Positions 8,276 to 12,075 of a stretch of 12,075 nucleotides of DNA are shown piece after piece. Position numbers and translations under genes: made by a program. The notes beneath the pieces are model-generated. The model ran no database searches, was not told where the DNA came from, and saw only the letters and a program-made list of their open reading frames with translations. The stretch lies in contig CAJTVO010000102.1 in NCBI GenBank assembly GCA_910579485.1, positions 1 to 12,075 on the forward strand. Reading direction: 5' to 3'. The stretch comes from an uncultured Oscillospiraceae bacterium (GTDB taxonomy: Bacteria; Bacillota; Clostridia; Oscillospirales; Oscillospiraceae). Within the stretch, counting starts at the first letter, position 1. Every line of letters begins with the position of its first letter.

Positions 8276-8881
8276 TTATATTTCGAAATCAGGAATTACT
8301 CCGTTATTGACACAATTGACAATATTCAAGGCCTCCGCCTTTGCCCTGTCGATTCCTTCCGGTGTATTCATCCAATTATCCCGTTTAGTTGTTGTGTCAT
8401 CTGCCGGGCAAGGATATACGGTTATATGAGACGGAAAAAAATATCTTGCTATATGTAAACTTCGGCGCATATGGTATGTTGTCGTCACCAGCAATACGCT
8501 TTTTACTTGATTAAGCCACATTGCACGCTGCAATTCCAAAAGGGAACATAATATATTTTCTATTGTATTCTGAGAATTTCTTTCAACAATAAGGCTTGCT
8601 TCTGGAACGCCCAATTCCAAGGCTTTTTGATACATATTGTCTGCTTCCGCCATGCTTTCACCTGAAAAGTTCCTCGTCTTTCCTCCGCACAGCATGATCT
8701 TTTCAGACCTTCCAGAAAAAAACGCCTTAGCCGCTGCGGGAACTCTATACTTTGCTGCTTTCATACTGCCCAGAACAATAATGCAGTCAACACTCGCTCC
8801 ATTATCGTTCAAGCCTTCAAATAAAAGACGATCTATCACATCGTTTGTTAGATCCTCTTTTGTTATCCTTGATACCCGCAT
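8276..8881 (-). CDS. YdcF/DUF218-family protein
   Basis: This 201-residue protein belongs to the DUF218 (YdcF-like, SanA/ElyC-related) family, whose members have a Rossmann-like fold; biochemical roles are poorly defined and some act on the cell envelope. Visible family marks are CIIVLGS (33-39), LCGGKT (64-69), a GESMAEA segment (74-80), the ERNSQNTIEN motif (100-109) and TYHMRR with H137. There is no signal peptide or membrane helix, unlike SanA/ElyC, so it is likely cytoplasmic. I chose the ATG at 8881 because AGAGG lies six bases upstream; an in-frame GTG at 8899 would add six residues but has no ribosome site. It lies in AT-rich DNA, about 100 bases after the GNAT gene on the same strand. 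Confidence 0.85.
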   Translation of the reverse strand: MRVSRITKEDLTNDVIDRLLFEGLNDNGASVDCIIVLGSMKAAKYRVPAAAKAFFSGRSEKIMLCGGKTRNFSGESMAEADNMYQKALELGVPEASLIVERNSQNTIENILCSLLELQRAMWLNQVKSVLLVTTTYHMRRSLHIARYFFPSHITVYPCPADDTTTKRDNWMNTPEGIDRAKAEALNIVNCVNNGVIPDFEI

Positions 8882-8982
8882 ATGCTGCCTCTGCTTCACA
8901 TCTTTAGAAATTTATACGCTATTTCTATAAACTGCACTGTTCCAGCCATTTCCCCAAATTGGAAGCTAATTGAGCCGATTAT

Positions 8983-9468
8983 TCAAACCGCCTTATATAA
9001 CAGCCAAAAGCAGGGACATGATTTTGGCTGCATATTTTCGTCTCTGTTACAAGGGTCCTCTATGCACTCTTTTGCCTTTATTGTAAAACCAAGCCGCGTA
9101 TATAAACGAATATTCGCCGCATCTGTGGCGTCAACACCAATAGATATCCTTTGATATCCCATATCTTTTATGTGTTCTATCACGCGGCAGATCAACTTTG
9201 TCCCTAGTCCCTGACCACGAAGATCTGTTCTGACTCTAAATGCACAAAGATATGCGGTACTTTTGCCATCTGCAAAATCTTTGTCCTCAAGGTCATAGAA
9301 AACATACAGCTCTCCGACCAGTTCTCCCTCATGGTCGAGTGTCCAAAATTCGGCATTTCCGCTTTTTATGTTGTCGCAAAAGAATTTAGCGTTAGAAGAA
9401 GCGGTATGAATATTCTCATATCCCCACAATTCCAGCAGCTCATGCTCTGCGGCTCTTCTGATCTTCAT
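8983..9468 (-). CDS. GNAT-family N-acetyltransferase
   Basis: A 161-residue acetyl-CoA-dependent acetyltransferase. The acetyl-CoA pyrophosphate-binding motif A is RTDLRGQGLG with the R84-G85-Q86-G87-L88-G89 core, preceded by the strand AYLCAFRVR. The later strand ISIGVDATDAANIRLYTRLGF is the typical motif B, where the cofactor thiol region is approached by N and Y residues. The acceptor substrate is unknown; antibiotic, polyamine or ribosomal-protein acetylation cannot be told apart. The ATG is five bases after the stop of the upstream GNAT gene, and GGAGG inside the end of that gene (spacing 11) may serve as its ribosome site, so the two are probably translated from one mRNA. Its AT-rich codon use contrasts with its neighbours. 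Confidence 0.88.
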   Translation of the reverse strand: MKIRRAAEHELLELWGYENIHTASSNAKFFCDNIKSGNAEFWTLDHEGELVGELYVFYDLEDKDFADGKSTAYLCAFRVRTDLRGQGLGTKLICRVIEHIKDMGYQRISIGVDATDAANIRLYTRLGFTIKAKECIEDPCNRDENMQPKSCPCFWLLYKAV

Positions 9469-9473
9469 CGTGA

Positions 9474-9971
9474 TCAGAGCCTCCGTTCATAGCATATCTC
9501 CAAAGTTTCGTATGCCGGCTGTGTTTTGCCCGTCTCACGAAATCCTTTGGCCTCATAGAATCTTCTGGCACGTTCATTATCTGTAAAGACCCAGAGCATG
9601 ACATCTGAGTACCCCGCACAGGCGATATCTGCAAGCAGCCTGTCCATCATTTGGCTTCCATAGCCCCGATGCCAGTTTCCGGGCAGGCTGTGGATACAGA
9701 TGATCTCCGCGTATCCCGGCATATCCTGTTCCCGGGTCGAATCCCACCAGGCGATGCAATGCGGCTTGTTATCGACAGAAAGAATATAGCCATTCCCTCT
9801 GTGTTCCTGAAGCAGGCGCCGGTACATTTCTTCGCCCTGCTCAATATTCGTCAGTTTTTTCAACAGCTCAGGAGAAAGAATTTGATGGAACGCGGCTTTC
9901 CAGCTTTCTGTCTGGATGAAAGCAAGGGCCGCTTCATCTCCGGGAACCACTCTTCTGATAAATGAACACAT
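9474..9971 (-). CDS. GNAT-family N-acetyltransferase
   Basis: A 165-residue acetyltransferase of the GNAT fold. Motif A is visible as IHSLPGNWHRGYGSQMM (R102-G103-Y104-G105), followed by MLWVFTDNERARRFYEAKGF, the typical motif B with N and Y that contact acetyl-CoA. The opening FIRRVVPGDEAALAFIQTESW is the usual first strand and helix. I chose the ATG at 9971 because GGAGG lies ten bases upstream; an in-frame ATG at 9992 would add seven residues but overlaps that ribosome site and has a poorer one. It follows the CsoR-type gene by 34 bases on the same strand and precedes the second GNAT by five bases. Acceptor substrate unknown. It is not a close copy of its neighbour; the two share only family-level motifs. 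Confidence 0.87.
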   Translation of the reverse strand: MCSFIRRVVPGDEAALAFIQTESWKAAFHQILSPELLKKLTNIEQGEEMYRRLLQEHRGNGYILSVDNKPHCIAWWDSTREQDMPGYAEIICIHSLPGNWHRGYGSQMMDRLLADIACAGYSDVMLWVFTDNERARRFYEAKGFRETGKTQPAYETLEICYERRL

Positions 9972-10005
9972 ACAGTTACTGCCTCCGATCATACAGCCCG
10001 CCCCA

Positions 10006-10365
10006 TTATTTCACAAACTGCTCAATGGCCCGGTTCAGCTCGTCGATAGCGGTGCGGTCCCGGGCCTCCAGAGCGTCCGCCACGCAATGCTCCAGGTGGT
10101 CCTTCAGGATCACCTTGCCGGTATTGTTGATGGCGCTGCGGACCGCCGCCAGCTGGACCAGGACCTCGGAACAGTCCCGGCCCTCCTCCACCATGGCCTT
10201 GACCCGCTCCAGGTGGCCGATGGCCCGGGCCAAACGGTTGACCACCGCCCGGGTCTGGGTGTGGCTGTGGGTATGGCCGTGGCCATGTTCGTGGGGGATG
10301 CCGTGCTGGTGCATATAGGCGTGGTCCGGCTGCTCTTCCAGGGGGCGGGAGGCTTCTTCCTTCAT
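10006..10365 (-). CDS. CsoR/RcnR-family metal-responsive repressor with His-rich tail
   Basis: A 119-residue all-helical DNA-binding repressor that releases its operator on metal binding. The family core runs from about residue 39. The metal site C65, H90, C94 has the spacing 25 and 4, identical to Cys36, His61, Cys65 of Mycobacterium tuberculosis CsoR, which points to Cu(I). The unusual N-terminal extension (15-35) contains nine histidines in 21 residues (alternating HG, HT, HS pairs) and could bind Ni, Co, Zn or Cu, as in some nickel/cobalt-sensing relatives. AAAGGAG lies six bases before the ATG. A promoter and a G/C-tract palindrome lie upstream. No copper ATPase, chaperone or Ni/Co exporter is in the window, so the target may be elsewhere or the gene itself. 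Confidence 0.9.
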   Translation of the reverse strand: MKEEASRPLEEQPDHAYMHQHGIPHEHGHGHTHSHTQTRAVVNRLARAIGHLERVKAMVEEGRDCSEVLVQLAAVRSAINNTGKVILKDHLEHCVADALEARDRTAIDELNRAIEQFVK

Positions 10366-10398
10366 GGCGTTCTCCTTTGATGGATTTTGTTTGTCAAT

Positions 10399-10427
10399 AG
10401 TTTAACAGGCTTGCCCGGTAAACGCAA
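10399..10427 (-). promoter_or_regulatory. Putative promoter of the CsoR-type gene
   Basis: On the minus strand, TTGCGT (10427-10422) and TAAACT (10404-10399) are 17 bases apart. Start would fall near 10392, about 26 bases before the ATG. Neither hexamer is perfect. Confidence 0.45.
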
Positions 10428-10440
10428 CCCCCGGCGGGGG
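10428..10440. promoter_or_regulatory. G/C-tract palindrome, candidate CsoR-family operator
   Basis: CCCCCG-G-CGGGGG is a perfect palindrome abutting the -35 box of the putative csoR promoter and flanked by A/T. CsoR/RcnR proteins are known to prefer operators with G/C tracts flanked by A/T. A position upstream of -35 is not the commonest for a repressor. The assignment is an inference from location and composition. Confidence 0.4.
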
Positions 10441-10455
10441 ATTTTCTTTTGCCGG

Positions 10456-10490
10456 AAAAATTCTCCCCGTGCCCGGAAGCACGGGGAGAA
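10456..10490 (-). terminator. Intrinsic terminator of the IMP dehydrogenase gene
   Basis: A perfect 12-bp stem (10461-10472 with 10479-10490) with a six-base loop is followed on the minus strand by a run of five T (opposite A at 10456-10460). It begins six bases past the stop codon. Confidence 0.88.
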
Positions 10491-10495
10491 GGGGA

Positions 10496-12010
10496 TCATC
10501 CGTTGTTGGACTGCCCGCCGTGGGCTTTCAGCACCACGTCGTGATAGCCGCCCTCCACGATGGATGTGGAGGAGACCAGGGTCAGCCGGGCGTTCTCCTG
10601 GAGCGCGGGGATGGTGGTCACGCCGCAGTTGCACATGGTGGACTTCACCTTGTAGAGGCTCTTGGCCACGTTGTCCTTCAGGGGACCGGCGTAGGTGACG
10701 TAGGAGTCTACACCCTCTTCGAAGGCCAGGCCCCGGCCGCCGCCCAGGTCGTAGCGCTGCCAGTTCCGGGCCCGGTTGGAGCCCTCGCCCCAGTATTCCT
10801 TCATGTACTGGCCGTTCACCAGCACCCGGTTGGTGGGGCTCTCGTCAAAACGGGCGAAGTACCGGCCCAGCATGAGGAAGTCCGCCCCCATGGCCAGAGC
10901 CAGGGTCATATGGTAGTCGTGGACGATGCCGCCGTCGGAGCAGATGGGCACGTAGACGCCGGTCTCCCTGAAGTACTCGTCCCGGGCCGCCGCTACCTCG
11001 ATGAGGGCCGTGGCCTGGCCCCGGCCGATGCCCTTGGTCTCCCGGGTGATGCAGATGGAGCCGCCGCCGATGCCTACCTTCACGAAATCCGCGCCCGCCT
11101 CGGCCAGGAAGCGGAAGCCGTCCTTATCGACCACGTTGCCCGCGCCCACCTTGACGGAATCGCCGTAGCGCTCCCGGATGAAGGCCAGGGTCTTGGCCTG
11201 CCAGCAGGAGTAGCCCTCGGAGGAGTCGATGCACAGCACGTCCGCGCCGGCCTCGATGAGGGCGGGGACCCGGGTCTCGTAGTCCTTGGTGTTGATGCCC
11301 GCGCCCACCATGAAGCGTTTCTGGCCGTCCAGCAGCTCGCCGGGGTTCTCCTTGTGGCGCTCGTAGTCCTTGCGGAAGACGAAGTAGAGCAGCCGCCCGT
11401 CGGCGCTGACGATGGGCAGGGAGTTGAGCTTGTGGTCCCAGATGATGTCGTTGGCCTCCTTGAGGCTGGTGCCCTCGGGGGCGGTGATCAGTTTCTCAAA
11501 GGGGGTCATGAACGCGGAGACCTTGGTGGCGGGGTCCATGCGGCTGACGCGGTAATCCCGGCTGGTGACGATGCCCAGCAGTTTCCCCTGATTGGTGCCA
11601 TCCGCGGTGATAGCCACGGTGGAGTGGCCGTTGCGCTCCTTCAGCTCCAGCACGTCCTGGAGGGCGGCGTCGGGGGGCAGATTGGAGTCGCTGGGGACGA
11701 AGCCCGCCTTGTAGCTTTTGACTCTGGCCACCATGGCCGCCTCGTCCTCCACGGACTGGGAGCCGTAGATGAAGCTCAGCCCGCCCTCCCGGGCCAGGGC
11801 CACGGCTAAGGTGTCGTTGGACACGGACTGCATGATGGCGGACACCATGGGGATGGAGAGCATCAGAGGGCTGTCCTCCTGTCCCTTCCGGAACTTCACC
11901 AGAGGGGTGCGCAGGGAGACGTTGGCGGGGACGCAGTCGGGGGAGGTATAGCCGGGGACCAGCAGGTATTCGCTGAAAGTGTGGGACGGTTCGGGATAGT
12001 AGTAGGCCAT
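10496..12010 (-). CDS. guaB: IMP dehydrogenase, variant catalytic loop
   Basis: This enzyme oxidises IMP to XMP with NAD, the committed step of guanine nucleotide synthesis, in the cytoplasm. The 504-residue protein has the barrel core in two halves, with a CBS-pair region between (about 100-220, including GIVTSRDYR and FMTPFEKLI). The nucleophile C320 sits in GGGSICITRETKG, and the flap Arg-Tyr dyad is R419-Y420 in NWQRYD. SDGGI binds the phosphate. The loop reads GGGS-C-IT where most bacterial enzymes have GPGS-C-TT, marking a divergent subgroup that I associate with clostridia. I chose the ATG at 12010: AAGGAG (12026-12021) is ten bases away, whereas the GTG at 12019 would be one base away. 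A reductase relative (GuaC) is less likely given the CBS pair and the RY flap. Confidence 0.9.
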   Translation of the reverse strand: MAYYYPEPSHTFSEYLLVPGYTSPDCVPANVSLRTPLVKFRKGQEDSPLMLSIPMVSAIMQSVSNDTLAVALAREGGLSFIYGSQSVEDEAAMVARVKSYKAGFVPSDSNLPPDAALQDVLELKERNGHSTVAITADGTNQGKLLGIVTSRDYRVSRMDPATKVSAFMTPFEKLITAPEGTSLKEANDIIWDHKLNSLPIVSADGRLLYFVFRKDYERHKENPGELLDGQKRFMVGAGINTKDYETRVPALIEAGADVLCIDSSEGYSCWQAKTLAFIRERYGDSVKVGAGNVVDKDGFRFLAEAGADFVKVGIGGGSICITRETKGIGRGQATALIEVAAARDEYFRETGVYVPICSDGGIVHDYHMTLALAMGADFLMLGRYFARFDESPTNRVLVNGQYMKEYWGEGSNRARNWQRYDLGGGRGLAFEEGVDSYVTYAGPLKDNVAKSLYKVKSTMCNCGVTTIPALQENARLTLVSSTSIVEGGYHDVVLKAHGGQSNNG

Positions 12011-12075
12011 GGGAAGCACGCTCCTTGTATTATAGAGTAGTAGTTATTAGAGCCCCTCTCCAAGGGCTGTGCTAC
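12011..12075 (-). promoter_or_regulatory. Leader of the IMP dehydrogenase gene, ribosome site at 12021-12026
   Basis: AAGGAG on the minus strand (12026-12021) decides the start at 12010. A TATAAT (12034-12029) is present but sits too near the ribosome site to be a sensible promoter. A 5-bp stem AGCCC/GGGCT (12051-12055, 12064-12068) lies at the window edge. Any true promoter or riboswitch probably lies outside. Confidence 0.5.

Larger units (their letters stand above)
8263..9473. other. AT-rich block, probable acquired segment
   Basis: Base composition falls sharply here. The 60 bases from 8881 hold 21 G/C (35%), against 39 of 60 (65%) from 10861 in the IMP dehydrogenase gene. The block contains the DUF218 and second GNAT genes and starts at the convergent terminator. 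No transposase, direct repeat or attachment site was seen at its ends. Confidence 0.55.

Noticed and set aside
8198..8458. Small plus-strand frame after the HAD gene
   Set aside because: It runs through the bidirectional terminator and antisense to the DUF218 gene, without a ribosome site.
8263..9473. A mobile element bounding the AT-rich block
   Set aside because: No transposase, integrase, terminal inverted repeats or target-site duplication could be found by eye.
10392..10397. TTGACA on the minus strand as the csoR -35 box
   Set aside because: The matching -10 position would fall on the ribosome site and just before the start codon.
10428..10450. CCCCCGGCGGGGG followed by a T-rich stretch as a plus-strand terminator
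   Set aside because: No plus-strand gene lies upstream for thousands of bases, and the 5-6 bp stem leaves a loop of only one to three bases.
10469..11809. 446-codon plus-strand frame opposite the IMP dehydrogenase gene
   Set aside because: Repetitive Gly/Val/Asp/His composition, no motif, and antisense to a conserved enzyme.
12029..12034. TATAAT on the minus strand as the IMP dehydrogenase promoter
   Set aside because: Transcription would start inside the ribosome site, and no -35 hexamer sits at a proper distance (the nearest candidate is 23 bases away).

Overview
The window looks like chromosomal DNA of a high-GC member of the Firmicutes, most plausibly a gut Oscillospiraceae-type clostridium (Flavonifractor/Intestinimonas/Dysosmobacter-like). 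This is inferred from strong AGGAGG-type ribosome sites, TTGAC/TATAAT promoters, a lipobox lipoprotein, GC-rich coding sequence and the type of IMP dehydrogenase. No phage, insertion sequence, CRISPR array, tRNA or rRNA was seen.

Left part (1-5828, + strand). The window opens inside an inositol 2-dehydrogenase gene (iolG-like; about 38 N-terminal codons lie off the edge), closed by an 18-bp perfect hairpin. A 355-base non-coding stretch holds a near-consensus promoter with two overlapping palindromes and a GC-rich leader hairpin. It drives a three-gene ABC importer: a fused two-domain permease, an ATPase and a lipoprotein solute-binding protein of the FbpABC/AfuABC/ThiBPQ-like architecture. 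A strong terminator ends the operon, and a good promoter lies between the last stop codon and that terminator.

Middle (5861-8260, + strand). Three closely packed genes follow: a four-helix membrane protein of unknown function, a ComEC-like metallo-beta-lactamase-fold hydrolase four bases downstream, and a HAD-superfamily hydrolase with an atypical first motif. The run ends at a long hairpin that also sits between convergent transcription units.

Right part (8276-12075, - strand). An AT-richer block carries a YdcF/DUF218 protein and a GNAT acetyltransferase. Next come a second GNAT acetyltransferase of more ordinary composition and a CsoR-type metal-responsive repressor with a histidine-rich N-terminal tail. 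Last is an IMP dehydrogenase (guaB-type) with its own terminator and a non-canonical catalytic loop.

Most genes belong to recognisable families. The items most worth a second look are the Asp-to-Asn change at the expected catalytic triad of the inositol dehydrogenase, the importer of unknown substrate beside it, the promoter placed directly in front of a terminator, the His-tailed CsoR repressor with no visible efflux gene, the variant IMP dehydrogenase loop, and the AT-rich insert. I see no convincing evidence for a wholly new multi-gene system here.
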